This document shows positions 8,220 to 15,914 of a stretch of 22,142 bases of DNA, piece by piece. Under the pieces are notes generated by a model. That model searched no databases, was not told where the DNA came from, and saw only the letters and a program-made list of their open reading frames with translations. Source of the stretch: Bacteroidales bacterium (GTDB taxonomy: Bacteria; Bacteroidota; Bacteroidia; Bacteroidales; CG2-30-32-10); NCBI GenBank assembly GCA_035353855.1, contig DAOQAK010000063.1, forward strand, positions 1 to 22,142. The letters are read 5' to 3'. Both the position numbers and the translations under genes were made by a program. Position 1 is the stretch's first letter; each line of letters starts with the position of its first letter.

Positions 8220-8432
8220 ATGAAACAAGAAGTAGTTAAAGAACTTTCAACGTCCGACCTTAAAGAAAGACTTGAAGAAGAAAAAAAACAGCTTACAAAG
8301 CTGAAATTTAATCATGCTGTATCTCCACTGGAAAATCCAATGAAGATAAAAGCATATAAAAAGACAGTTGCCCGGCTTCAAACAGAACTTCGTGCCAGGG
8401 AATTGAAAGAAACAGAAAGTGCTAAAAAGTAA
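8220..8432 (+). CDS. rpmC: 50S ribosomal protein uL29
   Basis: uL29 is a small two-helix protein near the tunnel exit, next to uL23. The 70-residue product has the family pattern of two long charged helices: ELSTSDLKERLEEEKKQL and then LENPMKIKAYKKTVARLQTE. Length is normal. It lies between rplP (7 bp) and rpsQ (12 bp), the fixed place of this gene. Confidence 0.95.
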   Translation: MKQEVVKELSTSDLKERLEEEKKQLTKLKFNHAVSPLENPMKIKAYKKTVARLQTELRARELKETESAKK

Positions 8433-8444
8433 TTTTTCATAACA

Positions 8445-8702
8445 ATGGAAATAAGAAATCTCAGAAAAGAAAAAGTCGGCTTAGTTGTAAGCAACAAGAT
8501 GAATAAATCAATTGTTGTGGAAGTGGAACGCAAAATCAAACATCCTAAATACGGAAAGTTTGTTAAGAAAACATCCACATTTATGGCTCATGATGAGACG
8601 AATGATTGTAATATTGGCGATACCGTACGTATTATGGAAACACGTCCGTTGAGTAAAAATAAATGCTGGAGATTAGTAGAAATTTTAGAAAGAGCTAAAT
8701 AA
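8445..8702 (+). CDS. rpsQ: 30S ribosomal protein uS17
   Basis: uS17 is an OB-fold primary binding protein of the 30S body. The 85-residue product begins MEIRNLRKEKVGLVVSNKM and contains KTIVVEVER-like NKSIVVEVERKIKHPKYGK and GDTVRIMETRPLSKNKCWRL, all typical of the family. rplN starts one base after its stop codon, indicating translational coupling. Confidence 0.97.
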   Translation: MEIRNLRKEKVGLVVSNKMNKSIVVEVERKIKHPKYGKFVKKTSTFMAHDETNDCNIGDTVRIMETRPLSKNKCWRLVEILERAK

Positions 8703-8703
8703 T

Positions 8704-9072
8704 ATGATACAACAGGAATCCAGACTGATAGTAGCCGATAACAGTGGCGCAAAGGAAGTACTTTGCATAAAAGTACTCGGAGGTACACGCAGAAGGTATG
8801 CTTCGGTAGGCGATAAAATTATTGTTACCGTTAAAGATGCACTGCCCTCAGGAAATATAAAAAAAGGTACAGTTTCTAAAGCTGTTGTAGTAAGAACAAA
8901 TAAAGAAATCAGAAGAAACGACGGTTCTTATATTCGTTTCGATGATAATGCTGTTGTATTACTTACAGCAACTGACGAGCTTAGAGGAACACGTATCTTT
9001 GGACCCGTAGCAAGAGAACTTAGGGAAAAGCAATATATGAAAATAGTATCATTAGCACCTGAAGTGCTTTAA
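8704..9072 (+). CDS. rplN: 50S ribosomal protein uL14
   Basis: uL14 lies at the subunit interface with bL19 and is the binding site of silencing factor RsfS. The 122-residue product starts MIQQESRLIVADNSGAKEVL and contains GGTRRRYASVGDKIIVTVK and the C-terminal FGPVARELREKQYMKIVSLA. Length equals that usual for bacteria. It follows rpsQ with a one-base gap; rplX follows after 13 bp. Confidence 0.98.
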   Translation: MIQQESRLIVADNSGAKEVLCIKVLGGTRRRYASVGDKIIVTVKDALPSGNIKKGTVSKAVVVRTNKEIRRNDGSYIRFDDNAVVLLTATDELRGTRIFGPVARELREKQYMKIVSLAPEVL

Positions 9073-9085
9073 TATTTGATAAATT

Positions 9086-9406
9086 ATGGGAGAAAAGCTT
9101 CACATAAAAAAAGGCGACATAGTCAGAGTTATTGCCGGCGATTCAAAAGGTCAGGAAGGTAAAGTACTCAGCGTATTAGTTGATAAAAACAAAGCAATTG
9201 TTGAAGGTATCAACATGGTGTCGAAACATACTAAACCCAATGCCAAAAATTCAAAAGGTGGCATTGTGAAAAAAGAATCACCTGTCCATATTTCAAATCT
9301 GATGGTGATCGATAACACAGGAAAACCTGCTCGTATAGGCAGAAAAGAAGACAGTAAAGGAAATATAGTTCGTTATTCAAAAAAGTCAGGGGAGGTAATT
9401 AAGTAA
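9086..9406 (+). CDS. rplX: 50S ribosomal protein uL24
   Basis: uL24 is an assembly initiator of the 50S subunit. The 106-residue product carries the KOW-type N terminus KLHIKKGDIVRVIAGDSKGQEGKV, then GINMVSKHTKPNAK and SPVHISNLMVID. Its last codons contain the sequence GGGGAGGT (9389-9396), which acts as an apparent Shine-Dalgarno for rplE. The stop codon TAA (9404-9406) shares its last A with the rplE ATG. Confidence 0.97.
   Translation: MGEKLHIKKGDIVRVIAGDSKGQEGKVLSVLVDKNKAIVEGINMVSKHTKPNAKNSKGGIVKKESPVHISNLMVIDNTGKPARIGRKEDSKGNIVRYSKKSGEVIK
9389..9396 (+). promoter_or_regulatory. Strong Shine-Dalgarno before rplE
   Basis: GGGGAGGT lies inside the end of rplX, 9 nt before the rplE ATG at 9406. 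Nearly all other starts in this operon have only A-rich sequence upstream, so this site stands out. It coincides with a stop/start overlap and probably supports coupled re-initiation. Confidence 0.7.
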
Positions 9407-9960
9407 TGGATTACAAGCCAAGATTAAGATCGAAATATGAAGCTGAAGTTGTTCCAGCTTTAATGAAACAATTCCAGTTCAAAAACAGGATGCAGGTGCC
9501 TGTACTTAAGAAAATATGCCTGAACCAGGGTATGGGCGCTGCCATTGCTGATAAAAAGCTGATGGATGTTGCAACCACTGAAATGACTATGATTTCTGGT
9601 CAAAAACCGGTGATAACCAAATCAAGAAAAGATATATCCAATTTTAAACTCAGAAAAGGAATGCCCATAGGTATAAGGGTTACACTTCGCGGGGATAAAA
9701 TGTATGAATTTCTTGACAGGCTTATTTCAGTTGCTTTGCCTCGTATCAGAGACTTCAGAGGTATTAACGATAAAGGTTTCGACGGAAAAGGAAACTATTC
9801 TCTAGGTGTTAGCGAACAGATTATTTTCCCGGAAATCAATATTGATAAAATTGCCAAAATTGCGGGAATGGACATCACTTTCGTAACTACGGCAGCTAAC
9901 GATAAAGAAGCACTTGCGCTGTTAAAAGAATTCGGATTACCTTTTAAAAATCAGAAATAA
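9406..9960 (+). CDS. rplE: 50S ribosomal protein uL5
   Basis: uL5 binds 5S rRNA and contacts P-site tRNA in the central protuberance. The 184-residue product contains KICLNQGMGAA, TKSRKDISNFKLRKGMPIGIRVTLR, the RIRDFRG motif and NYSLGVSEQIIFPEI, all family hallmarks. The ATG overlaps the rplX stop by one base and has a strong GGAGGT upstream, unlike most neighbours. rpsN follows after 12 bp. Confidence 0.98.
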   Translation: MDYKPRLRSKYEAEVVPALMKQFQFKNRMQVPVLKKICLNQGMGAAIADKKLMDVATTEMTMISGQKPVITKSRKDISNFKLRKGMPIGIRVTLRGDKMYEFLDRLISVALPRIRDFRGINDKGFDGKGNYSLGVSEQIIFPEINIDKIAKIAGMDITFVTTAANDKEALALLKEFGLPFKNQK

Positions 9961-9972
9961 CATATTCATCAT

Positions 9973-10242
9973 ATGGCAAAAGAATCAGTAAAAGCTAGAG
10001 AAGTAAAAAGAAAAAAAATGGTTGATAAATATGCAGCTAAAAGAGCTGCTATGAAAGCAGCCGGCGATTATTCAGGATTACAGCGTATACCAAAGAACGC
10101 TTCACCTGTACGTTTGCACAATCGTTGCAAACTTACCGGAAGACCTAAAGGTTACATGCGTCAGTTTGGTGTATCACGTATCAATTTCAGGGAAATGGCT
10201 TTGGCCGGAATAATTCCCGGAGTTACAAAAGCTAGTTGGTAG
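9973..10242 (+). CDS. rpsN: 30S ribosomal protein uS14, zinc-independent type
   Basis: uS14 is a 30S head protein assembled late with uS3 and uS10. The 89-residue product is the longer form without the CxxC pairs of the zinc-binding 61-residue type; its only cysteine lies in NRCKLTGRPKGYMRQFGVSR. The C terminus ALAGIIPGVTKASW is typical. It follows rplE after 12 bp and precedes rpsH by 26 bp. Confidence 0.97.
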   Translation: MAKESVKAREVKRKKMVDKYAAKRAAMKAAGDYSGLQRIPKNASPVRLHNRCKLTGRPKGYMRQFGVSRINFREMALAGIIPGVTKASW

Positions 10243-10268
10243 TATTAACAAAAAAACAATTAAACAGA

Positions 10269-10667
10269 ATGAATACCGATCCCATTGCAGATTATTTAAC
10301 CAGGATTAGGAATGCTGCGTTAGCCAACCACAGAATTGTTGAGCTGCCCGCTTCCGGCATAAAAAAAGAAATAACAAAAATTCTTTTTGAAAAAGGCTAT
10401 ATCCTGAATTATAAATTTGAAGATGAACCCGTGCCCGGAACAATTAAAATAGCATTGAAATATCACCCGGTTACAAAAATCCCTGCTATTACAAAATTGG
10501 AAAGAATTAGTAAACCAGGGCTTCGTAAATATACTGGTTCCGATAAATTGCCCCGCGTTATGAATGGTCTTGGAATAGCAATTATTTCCACATCACAGGG
10601 AATAATGACTGATAAAGAGGCTAAGAAACTGAAAGTTGGCGGCGAAGTATTATGTTATATTAGTTAA
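10269..10667 (+). CDS. rpsH: 30S ribosomal protein uS8
   Basis: uS8 is a primary 16S rRNA-binding protein; in E. coli it represses the spc operon. The 132-residue product starts MNTDPIADYLTRIRNA and ends with GIAIISTSQGIMTDKEAKKLKVGGEVLCYIS, the conserved RNA-binding core. The open frame extends 11 codons upstream, overlapping rpsN; the ATG at 10269 is chosen because it gives the universal N terminus. No obvious helix-21 mimic for uS8 control could be recognised near rplE by eye. Confidence 0.97.
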   Translation: MNTDPIADYLTRIRNAALANHRIVELPASGIKKEITKILFEKGYILNYKFEDEPVPGTIKIALKYHPVTKIPAITKLERISKPGLRKYTGSDKLPRVMNGLGIAIISTSQGIMTDKEAKKLKVGGEVLCYIS

Positions 10668-10672
10668 TACAG

Positions 10673-10677
10673 GGAGG
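10673..10677 (+). promoter_or_regulatory. Strong Shine-Dalgarno before rplF
   Basis: GGAGG lies 7 nt before the rplF ATG at 10685, within a G-rich string GGGAGG. With the site before rplE it is one of only two clear Shine-Dalgarno sequences among the operon starts I inspected. Confidence 0.65.
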
Positions 10678-10684
10678 AAAAATA

Positions 10685-11245
10685 ATGTCACGTATTGGTA
10701 AATTACCGATTGCTTTGCCGAAAGGAGTTACAGTTAATGTTTCCGATAAAAATATCGTTACCGTAAAAGGACCTCTTGGCGAGTTAAAACAAACTGTAGA
10801 ACCCGGAATTTCTATGGAAGTTGAGGGCAATAACCTTATTGTTAAAAGAAGTACCGAACAGAAAAGGCATAAATCTTTACATGGTTTGTATCGCTCTTTG
10901 ATCAATAATATGGTAAAAGGTGTTTCAACAGGATACACTGTTACGCAGGAATTAGTTGGTGTTGGTTATAAAGCTTCCAATAATGGTCAGCTTTTAGAAT
11001 TAACATTAGGGTATTCGCATAATATATTTATGGAATTACCTCCTGAAGTAAAAGTGAAAACAACGGCTGAAAGAGGAAAGAACCCGACTATCGTTCTTGA
11101 ATCAATAGATAAACAGCTTATAGGACAAGTTGCGGCTAAAATTCGTTCACTCAGAAAACCAGAACCATACAAAGGCAAAGGTATTAAGTTTGTAAATGAA
11201 GTTCTGCGCAGAAAAGCAGGTAAATCAGCTGCGGCTACAAAATAA
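10685..11245 (+). CDS. rplF: 50S ribosomal protein uL6
   Basis: uL6 is a duplicated-fold protein near the sarcin-ricin loop, where elongation factors bind. The 186-residue product starts MSRIGKLPIALPKGV, continues with VTVKGPLGEL, and ends with the family signature RKPEPYKGKGIKFVNEVLRR (about 155-175) and an Ala/Lys tail. It has a GGAGG upstream. Gaps to rpsH and rplR are 17 and 26 bp. Confidence 0.98.
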   Translation: MSRIGKLPIALPKGVTVNVSDKNIVTVKGPLGELKQTVEPGISMEVEGNNLIVKRSTEQKRHKSLHGLYRSLINNMVKGVSTGYTVTQELVGVGYKASNNGQLLELTLGYSHNIFMELPPEVKVKTTAERGKNPTIVLESIDKQLIGQVAAKIRSLRKPEPYKGKGIKFVNEVLRRKAGKSAAATK

Positions 11246-11271
11246 ATTATAAATATTAAAATTCCATTATA

Positions 11272-11628
11272 ATGGCAATTACCAGAGAATTCAGAAGGAA
11301 AAGAATCAAGATGAGGATTCGTAAAGTGGTGAAAGGTTCACCGGAAAAGCCTCGTCTTACTGTATTCAGAAGCAATATGCAGATATATGCACAGATTATT
11401 GATGATATTGCCGGGAAAACATTATTATCCGCTTCTTCACGCGTGAAAGAAATTGCTGATAAAAAAGTTCCTAAAATTGAACAGGCAAAATTGGTTGGAA
11501 AACTTATAGCAGAACGTGCTATTGAAGCAGGAATCAATGATGTTGTTTTTGACAGAAACGGTTATTTGTATCATGGTCGTATAAAATCTTTAGCAGAAGC
11601 TGCTAGAGAAGGAGGACTTAAATTTTAA
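11272..11628 (+). CDS. rplR: 50S ribosomal protein uL18
   Basis: uL18 binds 5S rRNA with uL5. The 118-residue product shows RRKRIKMRIRKVVKGSPEKP, then PRLTVFRSNMQIYAQIIDD, and ends with VVFDRNGYLYHGRIKSLAEA and AREGGLKF, matching the family throughout. Length is normal. rpsE starts 6 bp after its stop. Confidence 0.98.
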   Translation: MAITREFRRKRIKMRIRKVVKGSPEKPRLTVFRSNMQIYAQIIDDIAGKTLLSASSRVKEIADKKVPKIEQAKLVGKLIAERAIEAGINDVVFDRNGYLYHGRIKSLAEAAREGGLKF

Positions 11629-11634
11629 CATAAT

Positions 11635-12153
11635 ATGCCAAACGTAAATATTAAAAGAGTAAAATCGAGCGAAATCGAATTTAAGGATAAACTGGTAAGT
11701 ATCCAAAGGGTTACAAAGGTTACCAAAGGTGGTAGAACTTTCAGTTTTTCAGCTATTGTTGTTGTAGGTAACGAAAGCGGCGTAGTTGGATACGGGCTTG
11801 GAAAAGCAAAAGAAGTAACTACAGCTATCGCCAAAGGTATTGACGATGCCAAGAAAAACCTTATTCGTGTTCCTATTATCAACGGAACTGTTCCTCACGA
11901 CCAGTTAGGGAAATATTGTGGTGCTTTGGTTTATTTAAAACCGGCAGCACAGGGAACCGGTGTTATTGCAGGTGGTGCTATGCGCGCCGTTCTTGAAAGC
12001 GTTGGCGTAAGAGACGTTCTTGCAAAATCGAAAGGTTCTTCAAACCCGCATAGTGTTGTTAAAGCAACTATTGATGCATTGATGAAAATGAAAGATCCAT
12101 TCACAGTTGCACAACTCAGGGGTTTAAGTCTTGATAAAGTATTTAACGGATAA
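11635..12153 (+). CDS. rpsE: 30S ribosomal protein uS5
   Basis: uS5 lies at the mRNA entry and decoding region; changes in it can affect accuracy and spectinomycin response. The 172-residue product has the N-terminal dsRNA-binding-like domain with VTKVTKGGRTFSFSAIVVVG and GLGKAKEVTTAIAKGIDDAK, then the C-terminal domain with GVIAGGAMRAVLESVGVRDV and KSKGSSNPHSVVKATIDAL. Length is typical. rpmD follows after 21 bp. Confidence 0.98.
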   Translation: MPNVNIKRVKSSEIEFKDKLVSIQRVTKVTKGGRTFSFSAIVVVGNESGVVGYGLGKAKEVTTAIAKGIDDAKKNLIRVPIINGTVPHDQLGKYCGALVYLKPAAQGTGVIAGGAMRAVLESVGVRDVLAKSKGSSNPHSVVKATIDALMKMKDPFTVAQLRGLSLDKVFNG

Positions 12154-12174
12154 TTCCAATTGATAAATTCTATC

Positions 12175-12357
12175 ATGAAAAAGTTAAAAATAAAACAGAT
12201 AAAAAGTTCTATTGATCGTCCGGAAAGACAGAAAAGAACTTTACGTGCTCTCGGCATAAAAAAAATGCACCGCATAGTTGAAGTGGATGCAACTCCTCAA
12301 ATAGAAGGAATGATAAATAAAGTTAAACATCTTCTTTCAATAGAAGAAGTAATGTAA
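12175..12357 (+). CDS. rpmD: 50S ribosomal protein uL30
   Basis: uL30 is a small 50S protein found in many but not all bacteria. The 60-residue product starts MKKLKIKQIKSSIDRPERQK and contains TLRALGIKKMHRIVEVD and IEGMINKVKHLLSIEEV, the full family pattern. A TTG codon at 12160 would add five residues, but the ATG at 12175 gives the normal length and N terminus. It lies between rpsE and rplO, the usual place. Confidence 0.95.
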   Translation: MKKLKIKQIKSSIDRPERQKRTLRALGIKKMHRIVEVDATPQIEGMINKVKHLLSIEEVM

Positions 12358-12379
12358 TATATAAAAGATACAAGCAATT

Positions 12380-12826
12380 ATGAATTTATCAAATCTAAAA
12401 CCAGCAGCAGGTTCTGTAAAGACCAAAAAAAGATTAGGAAGAGGTCAGGGCTCAGGTGGCGGTGGTACTGCATCCAGGGGTAATAAAGGTGCAAAAGCAC
12501 GCTCAGGTTATTCCAGCAAAGCAGGGTTCGAAGGTGGGCAAATGCCTTTATACAGAAGGGTTCCCAAATTCGGATTTATTAATATCAACCGTAAAGAATT
12601 CAGAGGAATCAATATTGAAGTGCTTCAGATGTTAGCTGAAACAAAAGGTATTACTTCATTTGATCCTGAAGTTATATATGCACACGGATTATCACAAAAA
12701 AAAGATTTAATAAAAATATTAGCCAAGGGCGAATTGAAGGTGAAATTAGATGTTAAAGCTCATGCTTTTTCATCAGCAGCAGCAAAAGCTATTGAAGCTA
12801 TAGGCGGAACTGTAACTAAAATTTAA
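12380..12826 (+). CDS. rplO: 50S ribosomal protein uL15
   Basis: uL15 threads a glycine-rich extension into 23S rRNA. The 148-residue product shows this extension (GRGQGSGGGGTASRGNKGAK, about 20-39), then SGYSSKAGFEGGQMPLYRRV and the globular C-terminal domain ending AAAKAIEAIGGTVTKI. Length is normal. secY starts 5 bp after its stop, a strong sign of coupled translation. Confidence 0.98.
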   Translation: MNLSNLKPAAGSVKTKKRLGRGQGSGGGGTASRGNKGAKARSGYSSKAGFEGGQMPLYRRVPKFGFININRKEFRGINIEVLQMLAETKGITSFDPEVIYAHGLSQKKDLIKILAKGELKVKLDVKAHAFSSAAAKAIEAIGGTVTKI

Positions 12827-12831
12827 TCGGA

Positions 12832-14193
12832 ATGAAAAGATTAATTCAAACCATCAGAAATATTTATAAAATTGAAGATCTCAGGTTAAGGATCATCAAC
12901 ACTATCGGTTTTATATTAATTTATAGACTTGGTGCTTATGTTGTATTACCTGGTATCGATCCATCACAATTAAGTGCACTCAATTCGCAAACCAAAGACG
13001 GATTACTTGGTCTGCTTAATATGTTTTCTGGTGGTGCATTCTCAAATGCATCAATTTTTGCCTTGGGTATCATGCCATATATTTCGGCATCAATAGTTGT
13101 TCAGTTGCTCGGAATGGCAATTCCTTATTTCCAGAAATTGCAAAAAGAAGGCGAAAGCGGAAGGAAGAAAATGAACCAGATAACCCGATACCTTACTGTT
13201 ATTATTACAGCAGGACAGGCACCGGCATATTTATCTAACCTTTTATCACAGTTACCATATGAAGCAGTTGCTCCTTTTGACCCGGGTATTTCTTCTCCTT
13301 CAACATTTTTCTGGATTTCTTCAATAGTTATATTAGTTTCGGGAACCATGTTTGTAATGTGGCTTGGAGAACGTATAACAGATAAAGGGATTGGAAACGG
13401 AATATCGATGATCATTATGATAGGGATTATGGCAAGACTACCGTTTGCTTTATTCGCAGAGTTTTTCTCAAGAATGGAAGAGCAGGGTGGTGGTCTTGTT
13501 GTATTCATAGTTGAACTGGTTGTACTGATTGCAGTAATATTAGTCTGTATTTTATTGGTACAGGGAACTCGAAAAATACCCGTACAGTTTGCAAAAAGAA
13601 TTGTTGGAAACAAACAATATGGCGGAGTTCGTCAATATATTCCTCTTAAAGTTAATGCTGCAGGTGTAATGCCAATTATTTTTGCACAGGCAATTATGTT
13701 TTTACCATTAACTTTAGCAGGATTTTCATCATCAGAAACATTAACCGGATTTGCACGTGCTTTCTCCGATTATAATGGTTTTTGGTATAATTTTACCTTT
13801 GCAATTTTAATTATTTTATTTACATATTTTTATACGGCTATTACTGTTAATCCTAACCAGATGGCTGAAGATATGAAAAAGAATGGCGGTTTTATACCTG
13901 GTGTTAAACCCGGAAAAAAGACAGCCGATTTTATTGATAGTGTAATGTCGAGAATTACATTCCCCGGTTCATTGTTTCTGGCTTTTGTTGCTATCATGCC
14001 TGCTTTTATAAGGCTGTTAGGAGTAAATAGTCAGTTTGCACAATTTTACGGTGGAACATCATTATTAATTCTTGTTGGTGTTGTACTTGATACATTACAA
14101 CAAATAGAAAGTCATTTATTGATGAGGCATTATGACGGACTGATGAAATCAGGACGTATCAAAGGTCGTTCTTCAATGAATATGGCTAGTTGA
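12832..14193 (+). CDS. secY: Preprotein translocase channel subunit SecY
   Basis: SecY forms the inner-membrane channel through which SecA or the ribosome pushes unfolded proteins. The 453-residue protein has about ten hydrophobic segments; the first spans about 18-40. Family signatures are seen at ALGIMPYISASIVVQLLGM (77-95) and WLGERITDKGIGNGISMI (177-194), the plug/gate and cytosolic loop regions. Loops around 245-275 and 340-365 (PNQMAEDMKKNGGFIPGVKPG) are the ribosome/SecA contact loops. It lies between rplO (5 bp) and map (16 bp); there is no adk between secY and map. Confidence 0.98.
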   Translation: MKRLIQTIRNIYKIEDLRLRIINTIGFILIYRLGAYVVLPGIDPSQLSALNSQTKDGLLGLLNMFSGGAFSNASIFALGIMPYISASIVVQLLGMAIPYFQKLQKEGESGRKKMNQITRYLTVIITAGQAPAYLSNLLSQLPYEAVAPFDPGISSPSTFFWISSIVILVSGTMFVMWLGERITDKGIGNGISMIIMIGIMARLPFALFAEFFSRMEEQGGGLVVFIVELVVLIAVILVCILLVQGTRKIPVQFAKRIVGNKQYGGVRQYIPLKVNAAGVMPIIFAQAIMFLPLTLAGFSSSETLTGFARAFSDYNGFWYNFTFAILIILFTYFYTAITVNPNQMAEDMKKNGGFIPGVKPGKKTADFIDSVMSRITFPGSLFLAFVAIMPAFIRLLGVNSQFAQFYGGTSLLILVGVVLDTLQQIESHLLMRHYDGLMKSGRIKGRSSMNMAS

Positions 14194-14209
14194 TGAGGAG
14201 CATGATGGA

Positions 14210-14986
14210 ATGATCTATTATAAGACAGAAGAAGAGATTGAAAAAATAAGAAAGAGTTCTTTACTTGTTGGAAAAGCCTTAGCAGTTGTTGCCGGAAAAA
14301 TCAGGCCGGGTGTAAAAACCATTGAGCTTGATAAACTGGCCGAAGAGTTTATTAAGGATAATAATGCATTACCGGCTTTCAAAGGATACAGGGGATTCCC
14401 ATACACCTTATGTATATCGATTAACGAACAGGTTGTACATGGATTTCCTGGTGAAAGAGAAGTAAAAGATGGAGATATTGTTTCGGTAGATTGCGGAGTT
14501 CTGAAAAACGGATATTATGGCGATTCAGCATACACGTTTGCTGTAGGTGAAGTAAAACCCGAAATTTTACTTTTGCTTAAAGCTACAAAAGAATCGTTAT
14601 ATTTGGGAATTGAAAATGCTGTTGAGGGAAAACGTTTAGGCGATATTGGTTTTGCAGTGCAAAGTCATGTAGAAAATTTAGGTTTCTCAGTAGTCAGAGA
14701 TTTAGTAGGGCATGGCGTAGGGAAAAACTTACATGAAAAACCTGAAGTATTAAATTACGGAAAAAAAGGTACCGGCATAAAACTTTGTTCAGGATTGGTA
14801 ATTGCAATTGAGCCTATGATTAATAAAGGAAGATACCAGGTAGTGCAGGAAGCTGACGGATGGACCATCAGAACAGCAGATCGCTTACCATCTGCACATT
14901 TTGAACACACGGTTGCTGTTCGGAAAAATAAAGCAGATATTCTTTCTTCATTTGATGAAATTGAAAAAATAATAAATAAGAATTAA
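14210..14986 (+). CDS. map: Type I methionine aminopeptidase
   Basis: This cytosolic enzyme removes the initiator methionine from nascent proteins when the second residue is small. The 258-residue protein has all five metal ligands of the family: Asp94 (SVDCG), Asp105 (YGDSA), His168 (GHGVG), Glu201 (IEPM) and Glu232 (FEHTV), and the substrate-side His77 (VVHG). Numbers run three below those of E. coli MetAP. Two earlier ATGs (14202 and 14205) sit in another frame that stops at once; ATG 14210 opens the real frame. GAGGAG precedes it by about 10 nt. Confidence 0.97.
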   Translation: MIYYKTEEEIEKIRKSSLLVGKALAVVAGKIRPGVKTIELDKLAEEFIKDNNALPAFKGYRGFPYTLCISINEQVVHGFPGEREVKDGDIVSVDCGVLKNGYYGDSAYTFAVGEVKPEILLLLKATKESLYLGIENAVEGKRLGDIGFAVQSHVENLGFSVVRDLVGHGVGKNLHEKPEVLNYGKKGTGIKLCSGLVIAIEPMINKGRYQVVQEADGWTIRTADRLPSAHFEHTVAVRKNKADILSSFDEIEKIINKN

Positions 14987-15002
14987 AATATTTAAAAAAT
15001 AT

Positions 15003-15221
15003 ATGTCAAAGCAGTTATCGATAGAACAAGATGGAACCGTTGTAGAATCATTAGGCAATGCAATGTTTCGTGTTGAACTTGAAAACGGTCACGTGATAAT
15101 TGCACACATTTCAGGAAAGATGAGAATGCATTATATTAAGATTTTACCTGGCGATAAAGTGAAAATTGAAATGTCGCCTTATGATCTAACAAAAGGCAGA
15201 ATCACGTTCCGGTATAAATAG
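15003..15221 (+). CDS. infA: Translation initiation factor IF-1
   Basis: IF-1 is an OB-fold protein that occupies the 30S A site during initiation. The 72-residue product has the standard length and carries MSKQLSIEQDGTVVESLGNA, the core FRVELENGHVIIAHISGKMR, and the C-terminal LTKGRITFRYK. It lies between map (16 bp) and rpmJ (24 bp), as in most spc/alpha junctions. Confidence 0.98.
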   Translation: MSKQLSIEQDGTVVESLGNAMFRVELENGHVIIAHISGKMRMHYIKILPGDKVKIEMSPYDLTKGRITFRYK

Positions 15222-15245
15222 AAAATAATTTAACTGATATAATCA

Positions 15246-15362
15246 ATGAAAGTAAAAGCATCAATAAAGAAGAGAACCCCCGAATGTAAGATTGTACGGA
15301 GGAAAGGAAAATTATTCGTTATCAACAAAAAAAATCCTAAGTACAAACAACGTCAGGGATAA
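15246..15362 (+). CDS. rpmJ: 50S ribosomal protein bL36, zinc-free type
   Basis: The short frame encodes 38 residues starting MKVKASIKKRTPECKIVRR and ending PKYKQRQG. bL36 is the smallest 50S protein and binds helices near the factor-binding region. Compared with zinc-binding E. coli bL36, ligands Cys11, Cys27 and His33 are replaced by Thr11, Asn27 and Tyr33; only Cys14 remains, so zinc is not expected to be bound. The gene is easily missed because of its size and because a longer out-of-frame ORF (15292-15507) overlaps it. A 132-bp repeat-bearing gap separates it from rpsM. Confidence 0.96.
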   Translation: MKVKASIKKRTPECKIVRRKGKLFVINKKNPKYKQRQG

Positions 15363-15371
15363 AAAATTAAA

Positions 15372-15448
15372 TGTCATTATCCGCCGAGGCGGAGTCATTA
15401 GTGGTCGTTGTGTAAGACCGACTGCTACAAATGATGCAAAGCAAATGA
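15372..15448. repeat. GTCATTA-flanked palindrome in the rpmJ-rpsM gap
   Basis: The heptamer GTCATTA occurs at 15372-15378 and 15393-15399, exactly 21 bp apart. Between them lies TCCGCCGAGGCGGA (15379-15392), a GC-rich hairpin with 5-6 bp arms, conspicuous in an AT-rich spacer. An inverted copy, AATGAC, lies at 15443-15448. A further small inverted pair is GGTC (15402-15405) with GACC (15415-15418). The GTCATT word is shared with the repeat cluster before rpsD. Confidence 0.75.
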
Positions 15449-15494
15449 CAATTAGTGAAGAAACAGAAATAAAAGAAAATATAATATATAAATT

Positions 15495-15878
15495 ATGGCA
15501 CGTATAGCAGGTATAGATTTACCCAAGAATAAAAGAGGCGAAATTGGTCTGACTTATATTTATGGTATCAGCCGCAGCAGTTCTAAAAAAATATTGAATG
15601 AAGCAGGGATTGATCTCAATAAAAAAGTTCAGGACTGGTCTGATGATGAACAATCAAAGATTCGTAATATCATTAACGAGAAATTTAAAGTTGAAGGTGC
15701 TTTGCGTTCAGAAATGCAGATGAATATTAAACGATTGATGGATATTGGCTGCTATAGGGGAATACGTCATCGTTCAGGTTTACCATTACGCGGGCAACGT
15801 ACCAAGAATAATTCCCGTACCCGTAAAGGAAAAAAGAAAACAGTAGCTAATAAAAAGAAAGCTGTAAACAAAGGTTAA
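15495..15878 (+). CDS. rpsM: 30S ribosomal protein uS13
   Basis: uS13 is in the 30S head, forms intersubunit bridges with uL5 and contacts P-site tRNA through its C-terminal tail. The 127-residue product starts MARIAGIDLPKNKRGEIGLTYIYGI and ends with YRGIRHRSGLPLRGQRTKNN followed by a very basic Lys/Arg tail. Length fits the family. It begins the alpha section after a 132-bp repeat-bearing spacer; rpsK follows after 36 bp. Confidence 0.98.
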   Translation: MARIAGIDLPKNKRGEIGLTYIYGISRSSSKKILNEAGIDLNKKVQDWSDDEQSKIRNIINEKFKVEGALRSEMQMNIKRLMDIGCYRGIRHRSGLPLRGQRTKNNSRTRKGKKKTVANKKKAVNKG

Positions 15879-15914
15879 TAATTGAAACAGAACAAAAGTA
15901 ATTATAATTGATAT

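Noticed and set aside
12160..12174. TTG start five codons upstream for uL30
   Set aside because: ATG 12175 gives the usual length and N terminus of the family.
13125..13613. 162-codon minus-strand ORF inside secY
   Set aside because: It lies entirely antisense to conserved SecY coding sequence and looks like a shadow frame.
15292..15507. 71-codon ORF overlapping rpmJ and the rpsM start
   Set aside because: It runs out of frame through rpmJ and the repeat-bearing spacer; bL36 and uS13 are the real genes.
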